DNA of 64,000 nucleotides. It comes from Roseivivax sp. GX 12232. Lineage in GTDB: Bacteria > Pseudomonadota > Alphaproteobacteria > Rhodobacterales > Rhodobacteraceae. The stretch is from the NCBI RefSeq assembly GCF_021272185.1, contig NZ_JAJSEC010000001.1, positions 186,001 to 250,000 of the forward strand. Reading direction: 5' to 3'. The stretch's first letter is position 1. Every line of letters starts with the position of its first letter. The notes under the pieces are model-generated. The model worked only from the letters and a program-made list of their open reading frames with translations, ran no database searches and had not been told where the DNA came from. Of the stretch, positions 48,536 to 58,664 are shown one piece after another. The position numbers and the translations under genes are program-made.

Positions 48536-49711
48536 TCAGAAAATCTCGAAGAGGCCCGCGGCGCCCTGGCCGCCGCCAACGCACATGGTCACCACGCCGA
48601 GCTTGGCGCCCCGGCGCTGACCCTCGAACATCAGGTGGCCGGTCATCCGCGCGCCGGTCATGCCGAAGGGGTGGCCCACGGCGATGGAGCCGCCGTCGAC
48701 GTTCATGATCTCGTTGTCGATGCCCAGCCGGTCGCGGCAATACAGCGCCTGGCTCGCGAAGGCCTCGTTCAGCTCCCAAAGGTCGATGTCGCCGACCTTC
48801 AGCCCCTCGCGCTCAAGCAGGCGCGGCACGGCGAAGACCGGGCCGATGCCCATCTCGTCGGGCTCGCAGCCGGCCACGGCGAAGCCGCGGAAGCGGCCGA
48901 GCGGCTCGAGACCGGCCTTCTCGGCCTCCTTGGCGTCCATCATCACCAGCGCCGCGGCGCCGTCGGAAAGCTGCGAGGCATTGCCGGCGGTGATGAACTT
49001 GTCCTCGCCCTTGACCGGCTTCAGGCCCTGCAACGCCTCGAGCGTGGTCGAGGGGCGGTTGCACTCGTCCTGCGAGATGGTGACCTCCTGGTGGGTGACC
49101 TCGCCGGTCTCCTTGTCCTTGACCGCCTTGGTCACGGTCATCGGCACGATCTCGCGGTCGAAGCGGCCTGCTTCCTGGCCGGCGGCGGTGCGCATCTGCG
49201 ACTGGTAGCCCAGTTCGTCCTGCGCGGCGCGGCTGACGTCGTAGCGCTGGGCCACGATGTCGGCGGTGTCGATCATCGGCAGGTAGAGGTCGGGCTTGTG
49301 CGACAGAACCCAGTCGTTCGGCGCCTCGTCCGGCGGCGGCTGCACGCCCGAGATCGACTCGATGCCGCCGACCAGGACCGCCTTGGCCCCCTCATGCGCG
49401 ATCATGTGGCCGCCCATGGCGATGGCCTGCAGGCCCGAGGCGCAGAAGCGGTTGACCGTGGTGCCCGCGATGGAGACCGGCAGCCCGGCGCGGATCACCG
49501 CCTGGCGGGCGATGTTGCGGCCGGTGACGCCCTGCGGGTAGCCGCAGCCCCAGATCGAATCCTCGATCAGCGCCGGGTCGAGGCCCGCGCGGGCCACCGC
49601 CTCCTTGGCGACATGGCCGGCCATGTCGGCGCCATGGGTGATGTTGAAGGTGCCGCGCCCGGCCTTGCCGATGGCGGTGCGGGCGACGGATACGATGACG
49701 GGATCGTTCAT
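48536..49711 (-). CDS. Acetyl-CoA C-acyltransferase (thiolase)
   Basis: 391 residues. Nucleophilic Cys90 lies in [11 protein letters not shown], the His in [11 protein letters not shown] and the second Cys in [13 protein letters not shown]. It cleaves 3-ketoacyl-CoA to acetyl-CoA and a shortened acyl-CoA. With the bifunctional protein encoded immediately upstream it completes a beta-oxidation pair of the FadA/FadB type. Confidence 0.95.
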   Translation of the reverse strand: MNDPVIVSVARTAIGKAGRGTFNITHGADMAGHVAKEAVARAGLDPALIEDSIWGCGYPQGVTGRNIARQAVIRAGLPVSIAGTTVNRFCASGLQAIAMGGHMIAHEGAKAVLVGGIESISGVQPPPDEAPNDWVLSHKPDLYLPMIDTADIVAQRYDVSRAAQDELGYQSQMRTAAGQEAGRFDREIVPMTVTKAVKDKETGEVTHQEVTISQDECNRPSTTLEALQGLKPVKGEDKFITAGNASQLSDGAAALVMMDAKEAEKAGLEPLGRFRGFAVAGCEPDEMGIGPVFAVPRLLEREGLKVGDIDLWELNEAFASQALYCRDRLGIDNEIMNVDGGSIAVGHPFGMTGARMTGHLMFEGQRRGAKLGVVTMCVGGGQGAAGLFEIF

Positions 49712-49724
49712 GGCTCTCTCCTTC

Positions 49725-51821
49725 TCAGCCCTTGTCGTTCAGGCTGGCAAATGTGGCACTCTCGGCGACCAGGCGCTCGAGGAGCGGCGCCGGGCGCCAG
49801 AAGAAATCATCCTCGGTCGCGTAGCTCTTGATGTCTTCCAGAAGGCCCGCGAGGCCCGCCTCGTCGGCCCAGTGCATCGGCCCGCCGCGCCAGCGCGGGA
49901 AGCCGTAGCCGTAGAGGAAGGTCACATCGACATCGAGCGGACGGCGGGCGATGCCCTCCTCGAGGACCCGGGCGGCCTCGTTCACCAGAGCGGCCATGTA
50001 GCGGCGCTGGATCTCCGCCTCGGTGAAGTCGCGCGGGGTGACGCCGGCGTCGTCGCGGGCCTTGGCGACCAGCGCCTCGACCTCGGGGTCCTCGCTGCCG
50101 CCGCGCTTGCCCTCTTCGTAGATGTAGTAGCCGCGCCCGGTCTTCTGGCCGAGCCGTCCCAGGTGATAAAGCTCATCCGCCCAGGTCGGCACCACGTCGC
50201 GCGGGTCGCGGGTCGCGGCCTTGCGCTGGCGGGTGGCATAGCCGATGTCGAGCCCGGCCAGGTCGCCCATCTCGTAGGGGCCCATGGGCCAGCCGAAGGC
50301 CTTGACCGCGCGGTCGACCGCATAGGGCGAGGCGCCGGCCAGCACCATCCGGTCCGCCGCGGCGCGATAGGCCGAGAGGATGCGGTTACCGATGAAGCCG
50401 TCGCAGACGCCCGCGCGCACCGCCACCTTGCCGAGCTTCTTGGCCAGCGCAAAGGCGGTCGCGGTCACGTCGTTGGCGGTCTTGTCGGCGACCACCACTT
50501 CGAGAAGCTTCATCACATGCGCGGGCGAGAAGAAGTGCAGCCCGATCACGTCCTCGGGCCGCGAGGTCGCCTCGGCGATCTCGTTCACGTCGAGATAGGA
50601 GGTGTTCGTGGCCAGGATCGCGCCGGGCTTCATGATCTTGTCGAGCGTGGTGAAGACCTCGCGCTTGACGCCCATGTCCTCGAAGACCGCCTCGATGGCG
50701 AGGTCGGCCTCGAAGAGCGCCGCGTAGTCGGTCGCGGTGCGGAAGCTGTCCGAGAGGATGGCGTCGCGGCCCGCCTCGGAGAGCTTGCCGCGCTTCACCG
50801 CGCCGTCGAGGTTCTTGGTGATGGTCGCGGTGGCGCGCTCGGCGGCGGCGTCGTCGCGTTCGATCAGCGTCACGTCGAGCCCGCGCACCAGCGCGGCGGT
50901 GGCGATGCCCGCCCCCATGGTGCCGCCGCCGATCACGCCGAGCTTGCCGAAGTCGCGCGGGGCGACGCCCTCGATCTCGGGCAGCTTGGCGACCTTGCGC
51001 TCGATGAAGAAGGCATGGATCAGGCCGGCGCGCTGCGAGGTCTCCATCATCTCGCGGAAGATGCGGCGTTCCTCGTCGAGGCCCGGCGCGATCTCGAGAC
51101 GGGTCGAGGCCTCCACCGCGTCGATGGCCGCCAGCCGGGCCACCTCGCCGCGGGCCTTCTTTTTCCAAAGCGCGCGCGCCTCGTCCAGGGCGGCGGCATC
51201 CTCTGCGGGGCACGGCAGCGCGCCCACCCGGCGCGGGCCCGCGCCCTCGGCGATGAGCGCCCGGGCGTAGTCGAGCCCGGCGGCGCGCGGATCACCCTCG
51301 CCCAGCTTGTCGGCAAGGCCCGCCTCGACGGCTTCCTCGGCCCCGAGGCTGCCGCCCGCGGGGATCATCGCGACCGCCGCCTTCACGCCAATGAGGCGCG
51401 GGGTGCGCTGGGTGCCGCCGGCGCCCGGGATGATGCCGAGGTTCACCTCGGGCAGGCCGAGCTTGGCGCCCTTCATGGCGACCCGGTAGTGACAGCCAAG
51501 CGCCACCTCGAGCCCGCCGCCAAGCGCCGCGCCCTGGATCGCCGCGACCACCGGCTTCTCGCAGGCCTCGATGTGGTTCACCACCTCCGGCAGCCAGGGA
51601 TCCTTCGGCGGCTTGCCGAACTCCGAGATGTCGGCGCCGCCGATGAACAGCTTGCCCTCGCCCAGGATCAGCGCGGCCTCGGCCTCGGCGTCGCCCGAGA
51701 AGCGGTCGATCGCCTCCCAGAGACCCTGGCGCACCGCGTGCCCCAGCGCGTTGACCGGCGGGTTGGCGATGGTGATGACGGCGACCGCGCCGTCGCGTTC
51801 GTAACTAACCGGATGCGTCAC
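49725..51821 (-). CDS. fadJ: FadJ/FadB-type bifunctional enoyl-CoA hydratase / 3-hydroxyacyl-CoA dehydrogenase
   Basis: 698 residues from GTG 51,821 with an AGGAAAGG ribosome-binding site; an upstream in-frame extension crosses the IclR gene and is rejected. Crotonase domain about residues 1-190 ([38 protein letters not shown]). The NAD-binding dehydrogenase domain starts near residue 300 ([19 protein letters not shown]), followed by [15 protein letters not shown] and the C-terminal dehydrogenase repeats ([23 protein letters not shown]). It carries out hydration and NAD-dependent oxidation of enoyl-CoA. Confidence 0.95.
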   Translation of the reverse strand: MTHPVSYERDGAVAVITIANPPVNALGHAVRQGLWEAIDRFSGDAEAEAALILGEGKLFIGGADISEFGKPPKDPWLPEVVNHIEACEKPVVAAIQGAALGGGLEVALGCHYRVAMKGAKLGLPEVNLGIIPGAGGTQRTPRLIGVKAAVAMIPAGGSLGAEEAVEAGLADKLGEGDPRAAGLDYARALIAEGAGPRRVGALPCPAEDAAALDEARALWKKKARGEVARLAAIDAVEASTRLEIAPGLDEERRIFREMMETSQRAGLIHAFFIERKVAKLPEIEGVAPRDFGKLGVIGGGTMGAGIATAALVRGLDVTLIERDDAAAERATATITKNLDGAVKRGKLSEAGRDAILSDSFRTATDYAALFEADLAIEAVFEDMGVKREVFTTLDKIMKPGAILATNTSYLDVNEIAEATSRPEDVIGLHFFSPAHVMKLLEVVVADKTANDVTATAFALAKKLGKVAVRAGVCDGFIGNRILSAYRAAADRMVLAGASPYAVDRAVKAFGWPMGPYEMGDLAGLDIGYATRQRKAATRDPRDVVPTWADELYHLGRLGQKTGRGYYIYEEGKRGGSEDPEVEALVAKARDDAGVTPRDFTEAEIQRRYMAALVNEAARVLEEGIARRPLDVDVTFLYGYGFPRWRGGPMHWADEAGLAGLLEDIKSYATEDDFFWRPAPLLERLVAESATFASLNDKG

Positions 51822-51847
51822 GTCTGGCTTTCCTTTCCTCTCGGAGC

Positions 51848-52690
51848 TCAGTCCCGAACCGTCAGGCTCGAGCCCTGCCCCATGATGCGTTCCAATTCCT
51901 GCACCGCCTCGGCCAGTTTCGGGCCGAGGGTGCCGCGCATGCGCTCCACGCTCAGATCCTCCGGCAGCGCCCCGCAGGTGAAGATCACCGGTTCCGACAG
52001 GTCGCGGGACTGGAAGGGCCGCGCCACGGCGTGGATCGAGGGCGCGAAATATTCCTCGGGCTCGGTCAAGACGTAGCCCTTGGCGACCAGCTGGCCCCAG
52101 GCGGCGCGGCGGATCTGCTCGCCGCACTCCAGCGTCAGCCCCCGGTCGCCCGCCGCCGCGGCGACGGTTTCCTCGAAGAGCCCCTCGTCCATGGTGGCCA
52201 GCATGGCATGGCCCGAGGAGGAGCCGTGAAACGGGATGCGGTGCCCGACCTCGAGCCAGAGCGACGAAACCCCCTGCGGCCGCCAGGTCCGCACGATCAG
52301 GAGCTTGCGCCCGTCGCGCACCAGCATCAGCGCCAGCGTCCCGGTCTCGTCGGCCAGCCGCTGCATGATCGGCCCGGCCAGGTCCACGAAGGAGATCGAG
52401 GCCGAGGCGACATTGCCGAGCGCCAGGAGCGCCGGCCCCGGGCGGTAGCGGTCGTGCCGCCGGGCGTGGGTCAGGTAGCCCAGGCTCTGCAGCGTGAAGG
52501 TCAGCCGCGAGACGGTGGACTTCGGCAGGCCCGTGCGCTCGGCGATCTCGCCGTTGCCGAGCCCGTCGTCGCTGGCCCGGAAGGCCCGGAGCACCGCCAG
52601 CCCGCGCGCCAGCGTCTCGGCGAAGCGCCGGTCGCGCTGCGGCGGCTCGGGCGTCCGGGTCTCGGGGCTCTGGGTCTCGGGTCGCGCCAT
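51848..52690 (-). CDS. IclR-family transcriptional regulator
   Basis: 280 residues from ATG 52,690 (GAGG eight bases upstream); a GTG at 52,702 overlapping the TRAP permease stop is the alternative. N-terminal winged helix: GLAVLRAFRASDDGLGNGEIAERTGLPKSTVSRL (seen in parts). C-terminal effector domain: IPFHGSSSGHAMLAT and YFAPSIHAVARPF, typical of IclR. It lies within the operon, between the TRAP transporter and beta-oxidation genes, and probably controls them in response to the transported acid or its CoA ester. Confidence 0.93.
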   Translation of the reverse strand: MARPETQSPETRTPEPPQRDRRFAETLARGLAVLRAFRASDDGLGNGEIAERTGLPKSTVSRLTFTLQSLGYLTHARRHDRYRPGPALLALGNVASASISFVDLAGPIMQRLADETGTLALMLVRDGRKLLIVRTWRPQGVSSLWLEVGHRIPFHGSSSGHAMLATMDEGLFEETVAAAAGDRGLTLECGEQIRRAAWGQLVAKGYVLTEPEEYFAPSIHAVARPFQSRDLSEPVIFTCGALPEDLSVERMRGTLGPKLAEAVQELERIMGQGSSLTVRD

Positions 52691-52698
52691 GCCGGGCC

Positions 52699-54036
52699 TC
52701 ACATCGACGTCGGGATCAGGAGCGACAGGATCGGGAAGGCCATCAGCAGGGCCAGGACGATCACGTCGACCGACAGGAACCGCAGGATGCCCGAGAAGAT
52801 CTTGTCGATCGGCACCTCGCGCCCGACCATGCCGGAGATCACGAAGACATTGAGGCCCACCGGTGGTGTGATCAAGCCGATCTCGAGCAGCTTGATGACC
52901 ACCACGCCGAACCAGATCAGGTCCCAGCCGTAGCTTTCGACCAGCGGCACCATGAGCGGCAGGGTCAGCACCATGATCCCGATGGGATCGAGGAACATGC
53001 CCAGGAGCAGGTAGATCGCCGCGATCGAGACCAGCAGGACCACCACCGACAGCTCCGCCTCGGTGACCGCCGAGACCACGTCGCCGGCAACGCCGGTCAG
53101 CGCGATGAAGGCCACGAAGATCTTCGCGCCGGCGGCGATGAAGAAGATCGAGGTGGTCTGGATCACCGTCTCGTGCAGCGCCTCCCAGAGCGCCCGGAAG
53201 GTCAGCTTGCGCTGCGCGAAGCCGATCAGCACCGCGGCGCTGACGCAGACCGCCGCGGCCTCGGTGGCGGTGAAGAACCCGCCGTAGATGCCGCCGACGA
53301 TGATCACGAAGAGCGCCACCGCGGGCCAGGCGTCGCGCGCGGCCTGGAGCCGTTCAGCGGGCGTGATCGTGCCGGTGAAGGCCGGGGCCGCCGCGGGATC
53401 GCGCGCCACCCAGACCCAGATCACCAGGATGAAGCCCGCCAGGGTCAGAAGGCCGGGGATGATGCCCGCCAGGAACAGCGCCGAGATCGAGGTCTCGGTG
53501 AAGATCCCGTAGATGATGAACAGCACCGAGGGCGGGATCAGCGAACCGAGCGTGCCGCCCGCGGCCACCGAGGCCGTCGCCAGCCGCTTGTCGTAGCCCA
53601 GCCGCAGCATCTCGGGCGAGCAGATCCGCCCCATTGTCGAGGCGCAGGCGATCGAGGAGCCGGTGATCGCCGAGAAGCCGCCGCAGCCCACGACCGAGGC
53701 CATGGCCACGCCGCCGGGCACCTTGACCAGCCAGACGCGCGCGGCGTGGTAGATCTTGGTGGTGATCTCGGCGCGGTAGGCGATGTGCCCCAGCGCCACG
53801 AAGAGCGGGATCATCGACAGATCGTAGGAATGGATCAGGTCGAAGGAATTCGAAAAGACCAGGCTGGCCGTCGGGGTCAGCGCGCGCTCGGGCATGAACT
53901 CGCCGGTGCGCAGCGCGAACACCAGGAAGGTGCCGATGCTGGCCACGCCGGCCAGCGCGAAGGCGATCGGCACGCGCAGCGCCAGAAGCCCGATGACCGA
54001 GGCGAAGGCGACAAGACCGATGAGCGTTCCGTCCAT
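52699..54036 (-). CDS. TRAP transporter large permease (DctM type)
   Basis: 445 residues with about twelve to thirteen hydrophobic helices. DctM hallmarks: RVPIAFALAGVASIGTFLVF, FVALGHIAYRAEITTKIY, GCGGFSAITGSSIACASTMG, AAGGTLGSLIPPSVLFIIYG and the C-terminal PPVGLNVFVISGM. It moves the substrate with Na+ across the inner membrane. It overlaps the IclR region at its end and follows the small permease by 4 bp. Confidence 0.95.
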   Translation of the reverse strand: MDGTLIGLVAFASVIGLLALRVPIAFALAGVASIGTFLVFALRTGEFMPERALTPTASLVFSNSFDLIHSYDLSMIPLFVALGHIAYRAEITTKIYHAARVWLVKVPGGVAMASVVGCGGFSAITGSSIACASTMGRICSPEMLRLGYDKRLATASVAAGGTLGSLIPPSVLFIIYGIFTETSISALFLAGIIPGLLTLAGFILVIWVWVARDPAAAPAFTGTITPAERLQAARDAWPAVALFVIIVGGIYGGFFTATEAAAVCVSAAVLIGFAQRKLTFRALWEALHETVIQTTSIFFIAAGAKIFVAFIALTGVAGDVVSAVTEAELSVVVLLVSIAAIYLLLGMFLDPIGIMVLTLPLMVPLVESYGWDLIWFGVVVIKLLEIGLITPPVGLNVFVISGMVGREVPIDKIFSGILRFLSVDVIVLALLMAFPILSLLIPTSM

Positions 54037-54040
54037 GGGT

Positions 54041-54550
54041 TCAGCCCTCCTGATGCGGGTCGGCGGAGAGGATCGTCTCGCCTCGGCGGATGGTGCGGAT
54101 GTCGCCGGCGACCATCAGCGCCAGGCGGATCCAGCAGATCGAGACACCGGCGAGGAAGAGCACCCGCCCGGGCCATTTCGGCAGGTTCAGATCGCCGTAG
54201 AAATAGGCCCCCGAGGACAACGCCGAGGTGACCTCTCGCCAGCCCGCCCAGATCAAGGGCGCCAGCGCCAGGAGCCCGAAGAGCGAGCCGAAGATCACCA
54301 GGAGGTCGCGCATCCGCACCGGCAGGCGGTTGGCGAAGACCTCGACGACGATATGGGCGCGGTTGGCGGTGGTGGCGGCCAGCGGCAGGATGATCGCGGC
54401 GACCATCAGCTCGCGGACGATGACGATGGCGTCCGGCACGGCGGCGTTGAAGCCCGCCCGCAGGATCACCGTCACGGTGATCAGGATCCCCAGTCCCAGC
54501 ACCGCCAGGACAGAGAGATCCACCAGCAGCCGTTCGATGCGGCGCAGCAT
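54041..54550 (-). CDS. TRAP transporter small permease (DctQ type)
   Basis: 169 residues, four membrane helices, beginning MLRRIERLLVDLSVLAVLGLG. RAHIVVEVFANRLPVRMRDLL is the conserved DctQ loop. It pairs with the large permease. Start ATG 54,550; 91 bp separate it from the solute-binding protein gene. Confidence 0.92.
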   Translation of the reverse strand: MLRRIERLLVDLSVLAVLGLGILITVTVILRAGFNAAVPDAIVIVRELMVAAIILPLAATTANRAHIVVEVFANRLPVRMRDLLVIFGSLFGLLALAPLIWAGWREVTSALSSGAYFYGDLNLPKWPGRVLFLAGVSICWIRLALMVAGDIRTIRRGETILSADPHQEG

Positions 54551-54641
54551 GGGTGACCTCGCTCGGAAAGGAATGTCGGGTACAAGGTGGGGGGAGCCGC
54601 GCGCCGGTGGGCGGCGCGCGGCCCGGAGAGGCGTCAGCCGA

Positions 54642-55691
54642 TCAGCTGCCGCCGTTCTCCCAGGGGTAGCCCTCGGTGTCGCGCTCCTCGGCGTATTTCG
54701 CCAGGAGCTCCTTGTAGGTCGCGAGGATCTCCTCGCCGTCGAGGCCCATGCCGTTCACCTGCTCGACCCATTCGTCGACATAGGGCTTGCCGGCTTCCAC
54801 CAGCTTGGCGCGGTCCTCGGCGGGCAGCTCGATGATCTCGACGCCCGCGTCCTTCATGGTCTGGATCGCCGCCTCGTTGTCGGCGGTGATCAGGCGGCCC
54901 AGTTCGTCCGACATCATCTTGCCGGCCTCGAGCAGGATCTCCTGCTGCTCGGCCTCGAGACGGTCGAAGGAATCCTTGTTCATGAAGATGCCCAGGGCGC
55001 CGGTCTGGCCCCAGTTCAGCATGGTGTAGCTGTCGATCACCTCCTGCTGCTTGAGCGCGGCGGTGGCGTAGGAATAGGTCTGCGAGCAGTCGATCAGCCC
55101 GGTGTCGAGACCCTGGTAGGCGTCATAGATCGACATCGGCACGAGGTTGGCGCCGAAATCGCCGAAGGTGTCGCCATAGGCGCCGACGCCGCGGACCTTG
55201 AGGCCCTCGATGTCCTCGACCGAGCGGATCGCGGTGCCCTGGCAGCCGATGTGCACCGCCGAGGTGGTGAAGGTGCCGAGGTAGACCAGGTTCTGCTCGG
55301 CCATGACCCGCTTCATGCCCTCGTTCGAGCGCATGATCTCGTCGGTGGCCTTCATGCCGACCCAGGCGTCCGCGTTCTCGAGCGGCATGTCGGCGATCCG
55401 GTAGGGGGCCATTTCCTTGGGGAAATAGACGGCGATGATGGTGCCCATGTCGGCCACGCCGTCGGCGATGCCCGAGAGCGCCGCGCCGGCCTTGAAGAGC
55501 GCCCCGCCCCACTGGATGTCGAGCGACATCTCGCCGCCGGACAGTTCCTCGACCTGCTCGGCGAAGAAGTTCAGCGATTCGCCGCGCGCGCCGCGGTTCG
55601 GGCCCGCCTCGCCGACAAAGAAGCTCTGGGCGCTGGCGCCGGTTGCGGCCACCATAAGGGCCCCCGCGAGTGCGGATTTCAGTACAGTCAT
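54642..55691 (-). CDS. TRAP transporter solute-binding protein (DctP type)
   Basis: 349 residues from ATG 55,691, with a signal peptide (KSALAGALMVAATGASAQ). Conserved DctP features: FAEQVEELSGGEMSLDIQWGGALF (in parts), the substrate-contacting Arg region EDIEGLKVRGVGAYGD, and AYQGLDTGLIDCSQTYSYAT. It binds the carboxylate substrate in the periplasm. The chemistry cannot be read from sequence alone; context points to an acid that is CoA-activated and beta-oxidised. First gene of the block. Confidence 0.94.
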   Translation of the reverse strand: MTVLKSALAGALMVAATGASAQSFFVGEAGPNRGARGESLNFFAEQVEELSGGEMSLDIQWGGALFKAGAALSGIADGVADMGTIIAVYFPKEMAPYRIADMPLENADAWVGMKATDEIMRSNEGMKRVMAEQNLVYLGTFTTSAVHIGCQGTAIRSVEDIEGLKVRGVGAYGDTFGDFGANLVPMSIYDAYQGLDTGLIDCSQTYSYATAALKQQEVIDSYTMLNWGQTGALGIFMNKDSFDRLEAEQQEILLEAGKMMSDELGRLITADNEAAIQTMKDAGVEIIELPAEDRAKLVEAGKPYVDEWVEQVNGMGLDGEEILATYKELLAKYAEERDTEGYPWENGGS

Positions 55692-56399
55692 GGTCTCCTC
55701 CCATTTCCACTGTGCGGAATTGTGTTTCACTTTGTAGATATGAGATGGCGCTGGGTCAACCCTGATGCGCGGCGCGCTCTGGGCTTCGGCGGGGGACGGC
55801 GCGCAGGCGGTTGGATTCGCTGGGGAAGTCGTGGGGAGCGGGGTTTGGGGGTGTTGGGCTGCGGGGCTGGTCGGGCGGGGATTGAGCGGGGTTTCGAGCG
55901 AAGCGTCCCCCGTGGCGCCCGCTCCCGACCCCCTCTCAACACGCCCCACCAGAGGGCGCGCACCGGACCGGGGGCCGGCGCCGCCTCACTCCGAGCTTTG
56001 CGCTTTATCCCTGCAAGGTCAGGACTAACGACGATCTATGCGTTTCGCCCACAAGAGCGCCGGCCCAAGGGGCCGGTCCGGCGCGCGCCCGGCACCTTCG
56101 GTGCTATTCGGGTGCAAGAGGCGCGAGCTTAAACGAGGCGCCTTGTTTGATGCGGCGTGTTGGTGGCGTGGTTGGACCGGGAGACCGAGGCTTAACCTGC
56201 AGTTCTCCCCTGCCCCCGATAATCCAATCCCATCGCCGCCACTTCGGGACCAAGACCGCGACGCCCCAAAGCGCCGCCTGCCCTCACGTCGTGATCCCTC
56301 CGACATCCGCAACGCGTCCCCCTTCCTTTGCCTTACTCCCCCTAGGGTGCGCACTCAGCGCCGCCACCGCACCCCGAGTGCCCACCCCACGCCACCCCC
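55692..56399. other. 708-bp gene-poor spacer
   Basis: The first 50 bp hold the AT-rich dctP promoter region (TTTCACTTTGTAGATATGAG near 55,725). The centre is dispersed repeat copy B (55,929-56,124). The remainder (56,125-56,399) is a Pro/Arg-rich GC stretch with frames that look non-coding. No credible gene found. Confidence 0.6.
55929..56124 (-). repeat. Dispersed ~200-bp hairpin-ended repeat, copy B (inverted relative to copy A)
   Basis: Reverse complement of this segment aligns with 808-1005 across its whole length. Inverted-repeat arms lie at about 55,955-55,980 and 56,055-56,090; the loop is conserved (AGTCCTGACCTTGC, GGGATAAAGCGC). The arms co-vary little but remain complementary. Non-coding; see copy A. 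Confidence 0.8.
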
Positions 56400-57273
56400 T
56401 CACCCCCGGTAAGCACTCGGCGACAACCCCATCACCCGCCGGAACACCCGCGAGAAATGCGAGGGATCCTCATAGCCCAGGTCATAGGAAATCTGCGACA
56501 CCGGCCGCACCGTGTAGGCGAGCTGCCGGCAGGCCTCGGTCACCGTCGCCCGGTCGATCCAGGCCGAGGCCGAGATCCCCGCCGCCGCCCGGCAGATCCG
56601 CGTCAGATGCGTGGGCGACACCCCGAGCGCCCGCGCGTAATCCCCGGCCCGCCAGCGTTCGCGCAGATGCGCCTGCAGCAGCGTCTCGAAGCTCTCGATC
56701 AGCTGGATCTGCCGCGGCGAGCCGCCGGGCGCGGCGCGCGGGCGGGCCTGGCTGGCGGCCAGGCACAGGATCTCGCAGGCGATGGCGCGCAGGACCGGCG
56801 CGCGCAGCTCGCCCGGGCTCTCGTGCCAGCCGTGCAGCCGCCCGAAGGCCGCGACCAGCGGCGCGCTCGGCTCGAGGAAGGCAGGCTTGGCGAGCCGCGC
56901 CATCACCGTCTCGTCGCGGTAGCAGATGTCCGGCAGGGTCTCCGAGGGCACCGAGAGCACATAGCCCCGCATGCCCTGCGAGAAGCGGAAGCCGTGCACG
57001 TGGTCCGGCGGCACGTTCATCAGGACCGGGCGGGCGAACTCGCGCCGCACCCCGTCGATCCAGACCGAAAAGCGCCCCTCCTCGATCAGGATCAGTTGAT
57101 GCAGCAGCGGATGGCGGTGCGTGCGGATCGTCCAGGCGTTCTCCGCCGCCCGGTCCGAGATCGTCTCGCAGTGCAGGACATCGGGAAAGCGCGCGCTCTC
57201 GCCGTATAGCGCGAAGCTGCGGATTTCCCGCCGGGATGTTCGATTCGTGCCGGAGATGGTTCTGCCCCGCCAT
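56400..57273 (-). CDS. pobR: PobR-like AraC-family regulator with an apparent frameshift near its start
   Basis: The readable AraC frame extends up to a TAG at 57,294-57,296. It encodes a PobR-type cupin sensor domain (RSFALYGESARFPDVLHCET; HRHPLLHQLILIEEG) and two helix-turn-helix motifs (YARALGVSPTHLTRICRAAA; ISYDLGYEDPSHFSRVFRR). No ATG, GTG or TTG exists in that frame before GTG 57,050, which lies inside the cupin domain. ATG 57,273, 50 bp from pobA and well placed, opens a different frame (MAGQNHLRHESNIP) that would need a one-base shift near 57,225 to join. So either a frameshift mutation, a sequencing error or a non-canonical start is present. Divergent pobA is the expected target, with 4-hydroxybenzoate as effector. 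Confidence 0.8.
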
Positions 57274-57323
57274 GTTAACGAGTTGCCGTGCCGCTACTAT
57301 CGCGCCCAGGAGGCGTTCGATCA

Positions 57324-58505
57324 ATGCGCACACAAGTCTGCATCATCGGGGGCGGGCCGTCGGGGCTCTTGCTGAGCCAACTGCTGCACCGCGCCGGCAT
57401 CGACACCATCGTGCTGGAGCGCCGCTCGCGCGCCCATGTGCTCGGGCGGATCCGCGCGGGCGTCTTGGAATGGGGCTCGGTCGAACTGCTCGAGGAGGCC
57501 GGCGTCGCCCAGCGCATGTTCGCCGAGGGCAAGCCGCATGGCGGCACCTATCTCGCCGCGCAGAACCGCGGCTTCCGCATCGACTTCGAACGCCACACCG
57601 GGCGGCGCGTCATGGTCTTCGGCCAAACTGAAGTCACCGCCGAGCTCTACAAGGCGCGCGACGCCATGCAGGGCCAGATCCTGCACGAGGTCGAGGGCGT
57701 CGCCCTGCACGACCTCGACGGGCGCGCGCCTTTCGTCACCTTCACCCGCGAGGGCCGCGAAGAGCGCATCGATTGCGAGTTCATCGCCGGCTGCGACGGC
57801 TTCCACGGGCCGAGCCGCAAGGCCATCCCCGAAAGCGTCCGGCGCGAATACGAAAGGGTCTATCCCTTCGGCTGGCTCGGCGTCCTCAGCGAGACGCCGC
57901 CGGTCAGCGAAGAGCTGATCTATGCCAACCACGCCCGCGGCTTCGCGCTCTGCTCGATGCGCAGCGAAAACCTCAGCCGCTACTACGTGCAGACGCCCGC
58001 AGACGCGGATCTCTCCGCCTGGGACGACGACCGCTTCTGGGACGAGCTGCGCCGCCGCATTCCCGAGGATGCCGCCGACCGGCTGGTCACGGGGCCTTCG
58101 ATCGAGAAGAGCATCGCCCAGCTCCGCAGCTTCGTCTCCGAGCCGATGCGCTGGGGGCGGCTGTTCCTGGTGGGCGACGCGGCCCATATCGTGCCGCCGA
58201 CCGGCGCCAAGGGGCTGAACCTGGCCTTCGGCGACGTGCGCTATCTCTCCGACGCGCTGCGCGCCTATTACGACAGCGGCGAGGCGGCGGGCATCGACGG
58301 CTACTCCGAGACCGCCCTGAAGCGTGTCTGGAAAAGCGAGCGCTTCTCCTGGCAGCTCACCACCATGCTGCACCGCTTCCCCGAGCAAAGCGCCTTCGAC
58401 CAGCGCATGCAGGAGGCCGAGCTGGAATACCTCGAAGGCTCCCCCGCCGCGCAGGCCAGCCTGGCGGAGAACTACGTGGGCCTGCCGTTTTACTCGCGGG
58501 GGTGA
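57324..58505 (+). CDS. pobA: 4-hydroxybenzoate 3-monooxygenase
   Basis: 393 residues, the normal PobA length, from ATG 57,324 with AGGAGG ten bases upstream. N-terminal FAD fold (CIIGGGPSGLLLSQLLHRAG), DIG motif GCDGFHGPSRKAI, and second FAD motif GRLFLVGDAAHIVPPTGAKG. C-terminal AENYVGLPF is typical. It hydroxylates 4-hydroxybenzoate to protocatechuate using NADPH and O2. Protocatechuate ring-cleavage genes are not in the window. Transcribed divergently from the pobR-like gene. Confidence 0.97.
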   Translation: MRTQVCIIGGGPSGLLLSQLLHRAGIDTIVLERRSRAHVLGRIRAGVLEWGSVELLEEAGVAQRMFAEGKPHGGTYLAAQNRGFRIDFERHTGRRVMVFGQTEVTAELYKARDAMQGQILHEVEGVALHDLDGRAPFVTFTREGREERIDCEFIAGCDGFHGPSRKAIPESVRREYERVYPFGWLGVLSETPPVSEELIYANHARGFALCSMRSENLSRYYVQTPADADLSAWDDDRFWDELRRRIPEDAADRLVTGPSIEKSIAQLRSFVSEPMRWGRLFLVGDAAHIVPPTGAKGLNLAFGDVRYLSDALRAYYDSGEAAGIDGYSETALKRVWKSERFSWQLTTMLHRFPEQSAFDQRMQEAELEYLEGSPAAQASLAENYVGLPFYSRG

Positions 58506-58664
58506 GGCTTGGGGGCTTGGTAGCTTGGCCCGTAGCTTCAGCTAAGCTTGGAGTGCGCAACAGCCGGTTAAGGGGCGCCCCTTTTCTCTAATCCCAGCGC
58601 CCGCCGGATCGCGCCCCGGCCCCTGCCCCAGTCACCGCCAATTCCGACGACCAAACGCCTCTCC

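Noticed and set aside
49605-52076. 823-codon plus-strand frame opposite the FadJ-like gene
   Set aside because: Antisense shadow of a strongly conserved enzyme; Gly/His/Arg-rich composition typical of GC-rich antisense frames.
56038-56412. Small plus-strand frame across repeat copy B
   Set aside because: It runs through the non-coding repeat, is not conserved in copy A and is Arg/Pro-rich.
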